A stretch of 64,000 bases of DNA from Streptomyces sp. DT2A-34 (lineage in GTDB: Bacteria > Actinomycetota > Actinomycetes > Streptomycetales > Streptomycetaceae), in the NCBI RefSeq assembly GCF_030499515.1, contig NZ_JASTWJ010000001.1, forward strand, positions 2,170,001 to 2,234,000, read 5' to 3'. The notes beneath the pieces were generated by a model. That model saw only the letters and a list, made by a program, of their open reading frames with translations, ran no database searches and was not told where the DNA came from. How positions within the stretch are numbered: position 1 is the stretch's first letter; each line of letters begins with the position of its first letter. Shown in pieces: positions 8,614 to 17,119 of this stretch. The translations under genes and the position numbers were made by a program.

Positions 8614-9503
8614 GCGGTGTCTTCAAATGATCTTGAGTGGTGGATCATGGTCGGGTGATACGTCGACATGAACTGTCGGATGCCGAATGGGAGTTCGTCC
8701 GGCCGCTGCTGCCCGCATCGTTGCGGGGCAGGAAGCGGCTGGACGACCGCACCGTGCTCAACGGGATCGTGTGGAAGTTCCGTACCGGGACGGCCTGGCG
8801 GGACGTGCCCGAGCGGTACGGTCCGTGGGCCACGCTGCACACCCGGTTTCGCCGGTGGGCCCTGGACGGCACGTTCGAGCGGATGCTCCAGGCCGCCCAG
8901 TCGAGGGCGGACGCGAGCGGCGACATCGACTGGCTCGTGTCGATCGACTCAACCGTGGTCCGTGCCCACCAGCACGCTGCCGGGGCCCGAAAGGGGGCTC
9001 CGCAGCCCCGGACTCGGTCGGTCCCGAGGCGGCCTGACCAGCAAGATTCACCTGGCATGCGATGCCCTGGGACGCCCGCTCGCCTTCACCGTCACAGGCG
9101 GGAACACCAACGACTGCACCCAGTTCACCGCCGTGATGGACGCGATACGGGTGCCTCGCCTCGGGCCGGGACGGCCCCGTGTCCGGCCCGACCACGTCAT
9201 CGGCGACAAGGGCTACAGCTCCAAAGCGATCCGGGCCTGGCTCAGGCGGCGGGGCGTCGGCCACACCATTCCGGAACGTTCCGACCAGATCCGCAACCGG
9301 CTCCGGCGCGGCCACCGCGGCGGGCGCCCGCCCGCCTTCGACAAGCAGCTCTACAAGCGGCGCAACGTGGTCGAACGATGCTTCAACCGCTTGAAGCAGT
9401 GGCGAGGCATCGCCACCCGCTACGAGAAGACCGCCGAGTCCTACCAAGCAGCCGTCACCCTCGCATCGCTCCTGATGTGGGCGTGACATTTGAAGACACC
9501 GCC
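8613..9503 (+). mobile_element. IS5-family insertion sequence
   Basis: The element is about 891 bp and has 17-bp perfect terminal inverted repeats GGCGGTGTCTTCAAATG. Flanks read TA on both sides. Read one base inward, they are CTAG on both sides, so the target duplication is TA or CTAG; the palindrome makes this ambiguous. It is inserted at the stop codon of paralog B and abuts the next IS with only CTAG between them. It encodes a two-frame transposase of the IS427-like subgroup. Confidence 0.88.
8637..9486 (+). CDS. IS5-family transposase (two overlapping frames)
   Basis: The N-terminal part (RRHELSDAEWEFVRPLLP...DERTVLNG-like region, FRTGTAWRDVPERYGPW) has the DUF4096/IS5 start and the first catalytic Asp (VSIDSTVVRAHQHAAGARKG). 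The second part continues in the +1 frame from about position 9000 (GLGRSRGGLTSKIHLACD) and carries the second Asp (VIGDKGYSS) and the Glu (NVVERCFNRLKQWRGIATRY). The switch lies at or near CGAAAGGGGGCTCC, a G-run where slippage or an indel is plausible. IS5/IS427 transposases often use two frames, so the gene may be active. Because the shift needed is +1 (or -2), decay is also possible. Confidence 0.8.
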
Positions 9504-9541
9504 TAGTACTGCAACGGTGCTTGTCGTGACTGCTGGCCAGG

Positions 9542-10744
9542 TTGGTCGTTGGTGTGGTGATGGGTGGGGACCTTGCTGATGTCAGGTTGTGGGCCGGTGA
9601 ACTGACCGCTCTGCACGAGCGTTTCGTACACCGGTTCAGCAGGTCGGAGCCGAGGGAGTCGGCGCTGGCCTATATGCGCGGGTTGATCGCTCCGTTGGGA
9701 CGGAAGAACGGCTGGACGCTGGCCGAGCAGGCCGGCCATTCAGGCCCGGACCGCATCCACCGGATGCTGAACCGGATCGAGTGGGACGCCGACGAGGTGC
9801 TCGATGACGTGCGTGACTACGTCGTCGAGCACCTCGGTGACCATGAGGCAGTCCTGATCGTGGACGACACGGGCTTCCTGAAGAAGGGCATGCGGTCGGC
9901 CGGGGTGCAGCGGCAGTACTCCGGAACCGCCGGGCGGACGGAGAACTGCCAGATTGGCGTCTTCCTCGCCTATGCGACCCCACGTGGACGGACACTGATC
10001 GACCGACGGTTGTATCTGCCCACGTCCTGGATGGAGGACCGCGAGCGGTGCCGCCGGGCCGGCATCGGTGACGACGTCGCCTTCGAGACGAAGGTGACCA
10101 TGGCGAAGGCGATGGTCCGTCGCGCGATCGCGGACCGGATCCCGTTTCGGTGGGTGACTGCTGATGCCGCCTATGGCTTTTCCAAGGGCTGGCGCTTCGA
10201 GCTGGAGCAGGCCGATGTCTTCCACGTCATGGCCACCACCCGGCACGACACCGTCGTGACCCGCTGGGCGATCGACCACCCCATCCACGACCTGTTCAAC
10301 GGCCTGCCGCGGCAGAAGTGGAAGCGCCGTTCCTGCGGCACCGGGGCTCACGGCCTGCGGATCTACGAATGGGCTCGCGTCGAGGTGCGGCCCTGGCACC
10401 GGCCCGATCGCCGCCACTGGGTCATCGCCCGCCGCAGCGTCAGCCGACCCGGGGAGGTCTCCTACTACATCGCCTACTGCCCCACCGAAACCACCCTCGA
10501 CGACCTGATCCGCATCGCGGGCAGCAGGTGGGCCATCGAAAAATGCTTCCAGAGCGCGAAGCAGGAATGCGGCCTGGACGACTACCAGGTCCGCCGCTAT
10601 CCCGGCTGGCACCGCCACATGACCCTGGCCATGGCCGCCCACGCCTGCTTGACCATCCTGCGAGCCCGCGAGCTGGACACCGACAAAGCAGAAACGGATC
10701 CTCCCAGCTCATCCATCTCAGCCTTGCCGAGATCAGACGACTGA
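9542..10744 (+). CDS. IS701-family transposase, C-terminus frameshifted
   Basis: 400 residues in the main frame, with DDE-type residues: VLIVDDTGFLKKG near 103, VTADAAYG near 205 and E in RWAIEKCFQSAKQECGLDDYQVRRYPGWHRH near 340. The last ~13 residues (SSSISALPRSDD) do not fit the family. In the -1 frame the expected C-terminus appears (LIHLSLAEIRRL...DHILHWSHWRRRRQHQARVSHYKRRG) and stops at 10869. The frames meet around GATCCTCCCAGCTC near 10700. This looks like a 1-nt indel, or less likely -1 frameshifting. The catalytic core is complete but the element may be inactive. Confidence 0.82.
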   Translation: MVVGVVMGGDLADVRLWAGELTALHERFVHRFSRSEPRESALAYMRGLIAPLGRKNGWTLAEQAGHSGPDRIHRMLNRIEWDADEVLDDVRDYVVEHLGDHEAVLIVDDTGFLKKGMRSAGVQRQYSGTAGRTENCQIGVFLAYATPRGRTLIDRRLYLPTSWMEDRERCRRAGIGDDVAFETKVTMAKAMVRRAIADRIPFRWVTADAAYGFSKGWRFELEQADVFHVMATTRHDTVVTRWAIDHPIHDLFNGLPRQKWKRRSCGTGAHGLRIYEWARVEVRPWHRPDRRHWVIARRSVSRPGEVSYYIAYCPTETTLDDLIRIAGSRWAIEKCFQSAKQECGLDDYQVRRYPGWHRHMTLAMAAHACLTILRARELDTDKAETDPPSSSISALPRSDD

Positions 10745-10872
10745 TCACCCGCCTCACCGACCGCCGGCCCGTCACTGCCGACCACATCCTGCACTGGTCA
10801 CACTGGCGTCGACGACGCCAACACCAAGCCCGCGTCAGCCACTACAAGCGACGCGGACACAGCCCCTGAAAA

Positions 10873-12251
10873 GGGACTGTAAATCGTTCGGTGTAACTCC
10901 CGATCATGGAAGATGCACCGATGACCAGTGAGAACGTGGCCGAGCACGAGGTCGGCGAGTCGGCGGCGGCTGTGTCGGCGAAGGCCGTCGACGACCAGCT
11001 GATCGACGAGTTGGTGAGCCGGGCGCAGGCAGAGGGTCTGCAGCTGACCGGTGAGGGCGGGCTGCTCCAGCAGCTGACCAAGCGGCTGCTGGAGTCCGCC
11101 CTGGAGGGCGAGATCACCGACCACCTCGGCTATGACAAGCACGATCCGGCGGGCAAGGACGGCGGCAACTCCCGCAACGGCAAACGCTCCAAGACCGTGC
11201 TGACCGAGGTTGGGCCGGTGGAGATAGCCGTGCCCCGAGACCGGGACGGCTCGTTCGAGCCGAAGATCGTCAAGAAGCGGCAGAAGCGCCTGACCGGCGT
11301 CGACGAGATGGTGATCTCGCTTGCCGCGAAGGGCCTGACCACCGGCGAGGTCCAGGCCCACCTGGCCGAGGTCTACGGCGCCGAGGTCTCGCGGCAGACC
11401 ATCTCCACCATCACCGACAAGGTCCTCGAGGGCATGGCCGAATGGCAAAGCCGCCCACTCGACGCCGTCTACCCGGTGGTCTTCATCGACGCCATCCACG
11501 TGAAGATCCGCGACGGCGCAGTCGCCAACCGGCCCATCTACGTGGCCCTGGCCGTGACCGTCGAGGGCCGGCGCGAGATTCTGGGCCTGTGGGCCGGCGA
11601 CGGCGGGGAGGGTGCCAAGCACTGGCTGCACATCCTCACCGAGATCAAGAACCGCGGCGTCGCTGACGTGCTGATGCTCGTCTGCGACGGGCTCAAGGGA
11701 CTGCCCGAGGCGGTGGAGACGGTCTGGCCCCGCACCATCGTGCAGACCTGCGTGGTCCACCTGCTGCGGAACTCCTTCCGCTATGCCGCCCGCCAGGACT
11801 GGGACAAGATCGCCAGGCTCCTCAAGCCCGTCTACACCGCGCCGACCGAGGAGGCCGCCCTGGACCGGTTCGCGGAGTTCGCCGACGCCTGGGGCAGGAA
11901 GTATCCGGCGATCGTCAAACTCTGGGAGAACGCGTGGGAGGAGTTCACTCCGTTCCTGCGCTTCGACACCGAGATCCGCCGCATCGTCTGCACCACGAAC
12001 GCGATCGAGTCGGTCAACGCCCGCATCCGGCGGGCAGTCAAGGCCCGCGGACACTTCCCGAACGAGCAGGCCGCCTTGAAGTGCGTCTACATGGCCATCA
12101 TGTCCCTCGATCCCACCGGCAAGGGCCAAGCCCGATGGACCATGCGCTGGAAGACCGCGTTGAACGCCTTCGACATCACCTTCGACGGCCGGCTCTCAGC
12201 GGCCCGCCACTAACCCAACCACCCCAGTTACACCGTTCGTTTGACAGACCC
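10873..12251 (+). mobile_element. IS256-family insertion sequence nested in IS701 copy 1
   Basis: The element is 1,379 bp. Its ends start GGGACTGT on the left and GGGTCTGT (reverse complement) on the right, and an inner repeat ending CGGTGTAAC is conserved (about 19 of 24 positions). It is flanked by a perfect 8-bp duplication CCTGAAAA at 10865-10872 and 12252-12259, as expected for IS256. The duplication overlaps the TGA stop of the host IS701 transposase, so removing one copy restores the host element. Confidence 0.92.
10906..12213 (+). CDS. IS256-family transposase (mutator type)
   Basis: 435 residues, the usual family size, with no interruption. The N-terminal region contains LLQQLTKRLLESALEGEITDHLGY and the conserved SRNGKRSKTVLTEVGPVEI...PRDRDGSFEP stretch. 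The DDE core is visible: D in VVFIDAIHVKIRDG, D in MLVCDGLKGLPEAV and E in IRRIVCTTNAIESVNARIRRAV. The C-terminus ends FDGRLS as is typical. The gene fills most of the element. With intact terminal repeats and target duplication it may be a recently acquired, mobile copy. Confidence 0.93.
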   Translation: MEDAPMTSENVAEHEVGESAAAVSAKAVDDQLIDELVSRAQAEGLQLTGEGGLLQQLTKRLLESALEGEITDHLGYDKHDPAGKDGGNSRNGKRSKTVLTEVGPVEIAVPRDRDGSFEPKIVKKRQKRLTGVDEMVISLAAKGLTTGEVQAHLAEVYGAEVSRQTISTITDKVLEGMAEWQSRPLDAVYPVVFIDAIHVKIRDGAVANRPIYVALAVTVEGRREILGLWAGDGGEGAKHWLHILTEIKNRGVADVLMLVCDGLKGLPEAVETVWPRTIVQTCVVHLLRNSFRYAARQDWDKIARLLKPVYTAPTEEAALDRFAEFADAWGRKYPAIVKLWENAWEEFTPFLRFDTEIRRIVCTTNAIESVNARIRRAVKARGHFPNEQAALKCVYMAIMSLDPTGKGQARWTMRWKTALNAFDITFDGRLSAARH

Positions 12252-12297
12252 CCTGAAAACTGCCCAGCAATCAGCACAAACACCGTTGCAGTACTAG

Positions 12298-13714
12298 TAG
12301 TGCTTCGTTAGGTTGTGGGCTGTCTGTGGCTGCTCCGAGGGCTGGGCAGGGGGCGTCCGCAGGTGGTGCAGGTACCGGTCCAGCACCTCAGCAGGTCCTG
12401 AAGAACGTCGAGGACCTGGTAGAGGGTCAGGCCGGTGTGTGGACTTTTGGGTCGAGCCGCCTGAGGGTGAGGAATGCCTGGGCGGCGGTGACGAGGGTGA
12501 CGTGGTGGTGCCAGCCGCGCCAGGTGCGGCCCTCGAAGTGGTCCAGTCCGAGGCCATGCTTGAGCTCGCGGTAATCGTGCTCGATCCGCCAGCGCATCTT
12601 GGCCCACCGCACCAGGTCAGCGGCCGGTGTGGCGGCAGGCAGGTTCGATATCCAGTAGTCCGTCGGAGCGTCCTGGCCGTCCGGCCATTCGACGAGGAGT
12701 GTCTGGACGGGCAGGACGCCGTCCCACCGGTTGCGGCCGCCGCCCGCCTCCTGCGCTGCGGCCAGGGACTGCTTGCCCGCGGGCCGCACTGTCAGCACCG
12801 CGAACCGCGAAGTCATCGCGCCTTTGCTGCCCTGCCTCCAGGTCACCTCGGTGAACCGCTCCGCACCCGCCTCCCCGGCGAGGACGCAGACGGCTCGCGG
12901 TGGGGTGCGGTAGCGGGCAAGGGTGGGCGGTCCGAGCCCGCCATACGCAGGCTGGTGCGGCTCAGCATCCTCCGGGTGGGCGACTTCCTTCCCGTTCAGG
13001 GCCAGGACATAGGACAGCCCTCGCTCCTGGAGACCGAGCCGGAAGGGGGTGCTGACGCCGTAGCCGGCGTCGGCGACCACGACCGGCGCCTTCAACTGCC
13101 ACTGGGCGAGTGTGTCCAGGAGACCGAGCGCGAGACGCCACTTCTCCCGGTGCACCACGTCGTCGGGGACTCCTGCCCTGCGGCATCGGTCCGGCTCGTC
13201 CGTCCACTCACGCGGCAGATACAACTGCCACTCCAACGGGCACGAGGCAGTGTCGGTGGCGGCATGGACACTGACCGCGACCTGGCAGTTCGCCCGCTTG
13301 CCGACCGCTCCGCAGTACTGGCGGGCCACCCCGACCGACGCCTTGCCGCACTTGGGGAACGAGACATCGTCGATCACCCACACCTCGGGCCTGACAACTC
13401 CGGACAGCCGCTCGGCGATCCGCTGCCTGACCGGCAGCGGATCCCACGGCGACTGGTTCACGAACTGCTGCAGGGCCTGCATGTTCCCGTCCGGCAGACG
13501 CTCGGCCATCGGCTGGATCGACTTGCGCCGGCCGTCGAGCATCAGGCCCCGCAGATAACACTCGCCCCACCGCCGCTGATCCCGCCGCGGAAACGACCCG
13601 AACACATCGGCAACGAACTCCGCCAACTCGCCCCGGAGCCGTTCCACTTCCCCCAACCTCACTCCGGGAAGCTGCCCACGATCAGCCGAGATCACTCAAC
13701 GTAACGAAGCACTA
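12298..13714 (-). mobile_element. IS701-family insertion sequence (copy 2)
   Basis: The element is 1,417 bp with 13-bp perfect terminal inverted repeats TAGTGCTTCGTTA. It is flanked on both sides by CTAG (12294-12297 and 13715-13718), the IS701-type 4-bp target duplication. The left CTAG is shared with the right end of IS701 copy 1. It carries one transposase on the minus strand, in the opposite orientation to copy 1. Confidence 0.92.
12427..13695 (-). CDS. IS701-family transposase
   Basis: 422 residues, uninterrupted. The N-terminal region matches other IS701 transposases (CYLRGLMLDGRRKSIQPMAERL). The catalytic triad is VWVIDDVSFPKCGKASVGVARQYCG (D near 105), VVVADAGYG (D near 205) and HDYRELKHGLGLDHFEGRTWRGWHHH (E near 390). 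It differs strongly from the copy 1 transposase, so the two IS701 elements are different subfamilies rather than duplicates. All key residues and the element ends are intact. Confidence 0.92.
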   Translation of the reverse strand: MISADRGQLPGVRLGEVERLRGELAEFVADVFGSFPRRDQRRWGECYLRGLMLDGRRKSIQPMAERLPDGNMQALQQFVNQSPWDPLPVRQRIAERLSGVVRPEVWVIDDVSFPKCGKASVGVARQYCGAVGKRANCQVAVSVHAATDTASCPLEWQLYLPREWTDEPDRCRRAGVPDDVVHREKWRLALGLLDTLAQWQLKAPVVVADAGYGVSTPFRLGLQERGLSYVLALNGKEVAHPEDAEPHQPAYGGLGPPTLARYRTPPRAVCVLAGEAGAERFTEVTWRQGSKGAMTSRFAVLTVRPAGKQSLAAAQEAGGGRNRWDGVLPVQTLLVEWPDGQDAPTDYWISNLPAATPAADLVRWAKMRWRIEHDYRELKHGLGLDHFEGRTWRGWHHHVTLVTAAQAFLTLRRLDPKVHTPA

Positions 13715-13949
13715 CTAGGTCGCGGTCACCGCCGAGGCTCCGTCTAGTTTCGACCCCTCGCGAACTGATGGCGCCCGTCCCCACCGCTTCATCGCGGCGA
13801 AGCACTGCGAGTTGTCTGGAGCCGACCCGCTGCAGGCCCACTGCCCCCCTGTGTCTCTCAGTGCGCCCTGTTTTCGCAGTTCAGCCCCGATTGTCAGACC
13901 CTCCCCGTAGCGTTGTGAGTCCTACTCGTGGCGGCTGCGGGGAGTACCA

Positions 13950-15170
13950 ATGGAGGACGACCTTCAGATCGACAGGGACGAAGACCTCTTCCGTAACCCC
14001 GTCTACTACGAACCGGCCGGCCGTAACCTCGACCTGGACCGCCCCGACCTCGGCGTTCCGCAGGGCCGAGACCTCCTGAATGTGCTCCTGCGCATGCGAG
14101 GACGTGTCCCCGTCGCGAAGCGCGGGCTCATCTGCCCCGACTGCCGGGACCTCCGCGGCCGACGCGTCCCCATGTACCTCGCCCAGCGTGACGGCGTATG
14201 GCTTGCCTCCCACTACCGGAAACCCGGGGAGAAGCCCATCAGCCACGAGTCCGACGAACACCTCGCCCGCAAGGAACGCGTCGCGAAGGACTCCGAAGAT
14301 CACGGCTTCCACGCCGACATCGAGTCGCAGACCGCCGACGGGCACGTACGCCTCGATGTACGCATCAACGGCGCCAACGGCATCGTCCTGGGCTAGCCTC
14401 AGCTGAGCGCCCAGACAGCCCGCGGAATGCGTGCACGGGAGCGGTTCCGGCGCCGCGGCGGTATTCAGTCGGTCTGGGACTTCGCTGACCCCGACCACGC
14501 AGGCATCGGCACCGTCCCTTACGTCCGCACGCCCAACCTGCCGGCCTCCGTCATCCTCGTGCAGAAGAACCCCATCGCGGTCCAGGACGGCAACTTCGTC
14601 CTGGAGGAGGGGCAGTGCAGCCAAAACGGCGCGCTCACCCGTTGCCCGGAGAAGCCCTACGACCCGGAGAACCCCACCGACGCCGGGTACTGCGGGGGCT
14701 GGCACCGCGTCCTCATGCCCGCCCATCAGTCGAGCACCTTCACAGGGGAAGGCGGCCTGACCCTCACCCGGTTCATCGTGGAAGCTGCGGCAGGTGAGCG
14801 GATCCCGTTCCAGCGGGGCGGCCACCACGGTTGGCTCCCCGCACAACAGTGGCAGCAGTACCTAGAGGCGAACGGGCCCGCCCTAGACGACAAGGAGCGC
14901 CAGCCATCCGTACGACAGGGGGACCGGCGCGACAGGTGCACTGAGGACCGTCCGGCTTCGGAGGTGCGGGCTGAACCGAAGCATCCACGTGGCAGCCGCG
15001 CGATCGTCCTTGAGTCCCGCCCCCGGGAAACCGAGGCCGCCAGAGTTCCGGTCGACGCGTCGGGTCAAACGATCCCGCTCTGCCGCTTCGGCTGCGGTCA
15101 GCCCGCAAGCCTTCAAGGACCCGAAGGGTTGCCCGAGCACTTCTCGTGCCGCAGGAAGCATGAGGCGTGA
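13950..15170 (+). pseudogene. Competence protein CoiA-like, interrupted by in-frame amber codon
   Basis: Two stretches in the same reading frame are separated by one TAG at 14394-14396. The first (148 codons) has a zinc-ribbon-like LICPDCRDLRG segment, a HYRKPGEKPISHESDEHLARKERV stretch and HGFHADIES, typical of the CoiA N-terminal region (F..H, SEEH..K). The second starts QLSAQTARGMRARERF...GIQSVWDF, which matches the motif that normally follows directly in the family, where W-E-[LI]-Q-L-S is expected at the stop. It ends with a Cys pair (CRFGCGQP..FSCRRKH). The simplest reading is a gene broken by a small mutation or deletion at the expected WE[LI]Q position. A stop-then-reinitiation product cannot be excluded. 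Confidence 0.6.
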
Positions 15171-15604
15171 TCCATCGGCCACCGCTGACCGCCACCGCCA
15201 CCCTGCCCTACGTCGAGTAGAACCGAAAGGGCATCCGCCAGTCGTGGGAGTCCTCTGGGACTCTTCTGGGGCTTCCGGCTTCATCGACCGGCACGAGCAT
15301 GGAACAACTGAAAGACCATTCGCGCAGGTCAGCGGTCAAATCCCCCTCATCGTGGCAGGTCACCGCGCTGGCTGGTCTGTTCCGGGACATCTGACCAGCA
15401 GGACTCAGTCGGTCTGCACTCAGCGTCGCCTGCCCTCGTCGTCCCATCGGTGCTCGCCACCTCGACAGGGTCTGACCTGCCCGACAAGGCACCTGACACC
15501 CCATCAGAACGAGCGTCAAATGAGCGTCACGAGCGTCATTTCAGCGTCAAGATATCGCCCGTAACGCGCATACCGCACATAATGCGCATGCACAAAACCG
15601 CAGG
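15171..15604. other. Intergenic region at accessory/core boundary
   Basis: 434 bp between the convergent CoiA-like gene and the RNA methyltransferase. It holds a cluster of four AGCGTCA heptamers (listed separately) and a 6-bp inverted repeat GCGCAT/ATGCGC with a 10-base loop at 15566-15587. No gene, terminator with a long stem, or attachment site is recognised. Local base composition is less GC-rich than the flanking genes. Confidence 0.4.
15512..15549. repeat. Four phased AGCGTCA direct repeats
   Basis: AGCGTCA occurs at 15512, 15523, 15532 and 15543, with start-to-start steps of 11, 9 and 11 bases, i.e. about one helical turn each. Three of the four are preceded by G. The arrangement resembles a multi-site protein-binding array. 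No regulator gene lies beside it. Confidence 0.6.
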
Positions 15605-16932
15605 TCAGGACCCCTTAGCCACCGGCTCCAGAATCGCCACGCACTCCACATGATGAGTCATCGGAAACAGATCAAACGCCCGCAACATCCGCACCCGATA
15701 CCCCCATCCCGGAAGTACCCCAAATCCCGCGCCAACGCCGCCGGATCGCACGCCACATAGGCGATCCTCCGCGCCCCCAACGACGCAAGATGCGCCACCG
15801 TCTTCCGTCCAGCCCCAGCCCTCGGCGGGTCCAGCACGATCAGGTCCACCTCGGTGATACCGGTACGCGGCAGCACCGCCTCCACCTTGCCCTGCTCGAT
15901 GCGTACCCGGTCGAAGTCGGCCAGGTTGTGCCGGGCGTCCTCCACCGCGCGCTTGCCGGACTCGATGCCGAGGACCGCGCCCTTGTCGCCGAGCCGGTCG
16001 GCGAGCGCGCCCGCGAACAACCCCACACCGCAGTACAGGTCGAGCGCCATCTCGCCCTTGCGGGGCAGCAGGCCCTGCATGACCGCCGTCACGAGGGTGT
16101 CCGCCGCCTTCGGGTGGACCTGCCAGAAGCCGCCGCTGCCCACGCGGTACGTACGGCCGTCCGCACGCTCGCGGACGAAGGGGCGGCCGTGAACGCGGTG
16201 GGTTCCGCCGTCCTTCTCGCCGACCCGCATCACGGAGACCGGCTTGTCCAACTCCACGATCGGCAGGCGCCCGCCAGGCCTCGGCGTCAGGATCACCTGC
16301 CGGTCCTGCGAACCCGTCGCCGCGATCGCCTCGACCCCGGCCATGCCCGTCCAGTCACGCTTCTCGATGCCCAGCTCGCTGACGCCCTCGGCGGCGATCA
16401 TGCAGTGGTCGATCGGCTCCACCTCGTGCGAGCGGTGCCGGCGCAGTCCGGCGTGGCCGTCGGCGTCCACCGCGTACTGCACCCGCGTCCGCCACTGCGG
16501 CACCTGCCCCGCCGGCAGCTTGTCGCCCTCGGCCGGCATCACCGTGCCGTCCCAGCCGACGTCCTCCGGCGTCAGCCCCGCGAGCCGCTGCAGCTGCTCG
16601 ACGATGACCTCGCCCTTCATCCGGCGCTGCGCCCCCGGCTTGGCGTGCTGCCAGTCGCAGCCACCGCAGCGGCCGGGGCCGGCGAAGGGACAGGGCGCCT
16701 CGATGCGGTCCTTGGAGGCCGACAGGACCTCCACCGCATCCGCGCGCAGGAAGCGGTCGCCCTCCTCGCCGTCGGTCACTTGGGCCACGACCCGCTCGCC
16801 GGGCAGCGTGTGGCGGACGAACAGCACCTGGCCGGCGTCGGTGCGGGCGATGCAGTGCCCGCCGTGGGCGACGGGGCCGATCTCGACCTCGTACTCCTCC
16901 CCCACCAGCGACTTCTTCGGTTCTGCCTGCAT
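15605..16932 (-). CDS. TRAM-domain class I RNA (uracil-C5) methyltransferase, frameshifted near 3' end
   Basis: ATG start MQAEPKKSLVGEEYEVEI with GGAG upstream. It has a TRAM domain (about residues 8-70), an Fe-S cluster motif CPFAGPGRCGGCDWQH near 90, an SAM-binding motif LDLYCGVGLFAG near 295, the catalytic VLDPPRAGAGR, and the nucleophile region YVACDPAALARDL. In the main frame the protein ends early (GYFRDGGIGCGCCGRLICFR, stop at 15658). The -1 frame encodes the expected end YRVRMLRAFDLFPMTHHVECVAILEP, stopping at 15605. A run of five C at 15701-15705, where six would restore the frame, is the site. Either a real single-base deletion or a homopolymer sequencing error. Family: RlmD/RumA-like 23S rRNA m5U methyltransferases. 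Confidence 0.85.
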
Positions 16933-17119
16933 GGTGGGGTGACTCCAGATCGAGAAGGGGTACGGCCCTGAAACAGCGGTCGAAGGACGGGCATGAGCAC
17001 GGTCCGACCGGCGGTCCCTCAGGGCCTGACAACAGCCCACCACTCTACGTGCTGCTTGCCGCGCCCCGGTCCTTCCGTCCGCGCTGGGCGTCCGGCCGTC
17101 AGCGCTGGGCGTCCGGCCG

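Larger units (their letters stand above)
9507..12293 (+). mobile_element. IS701-family insertion sequence (copy 1), interrupted by IS256
   Basis: The terminal inverted repeats start TACTGCAACGGTG, with partial identity extending to about 28 bp (left ...TGACTGCTGG, right ...TGATTGCTGG). CTAG flanks both ends, matching the 4-bp YTAR target duplication known for IS701. The element would be about 1.4 kb without the 1,379-bp IS256-family element inserted just after its transposase stop codon. It carries a transposase whose last segment is out of frame. Confidence 0.88.

Noticed and set aside
12313..13704. A 463-codon open frame on the plus strand across IS701 copy 2
   Set aside because: The minus strand encodes a complete transposase with DDE residues within matching terminal repeats.
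13719..13949. tRNA or other stable RNA upstream of the CoiA-like gene
   Set aside because: No cloverleaf-like pairing or GTTCGA-type T-loop could be found here or in other gaps.
15566..15587. Attachment site or terminator at the inverted repeat GCGCAT/ATGCGC
   Set aside because: The stem is only 6 bp with a 10-base loop, no integrase is present in the window and no direct repeat of the region was seen elsewhere.
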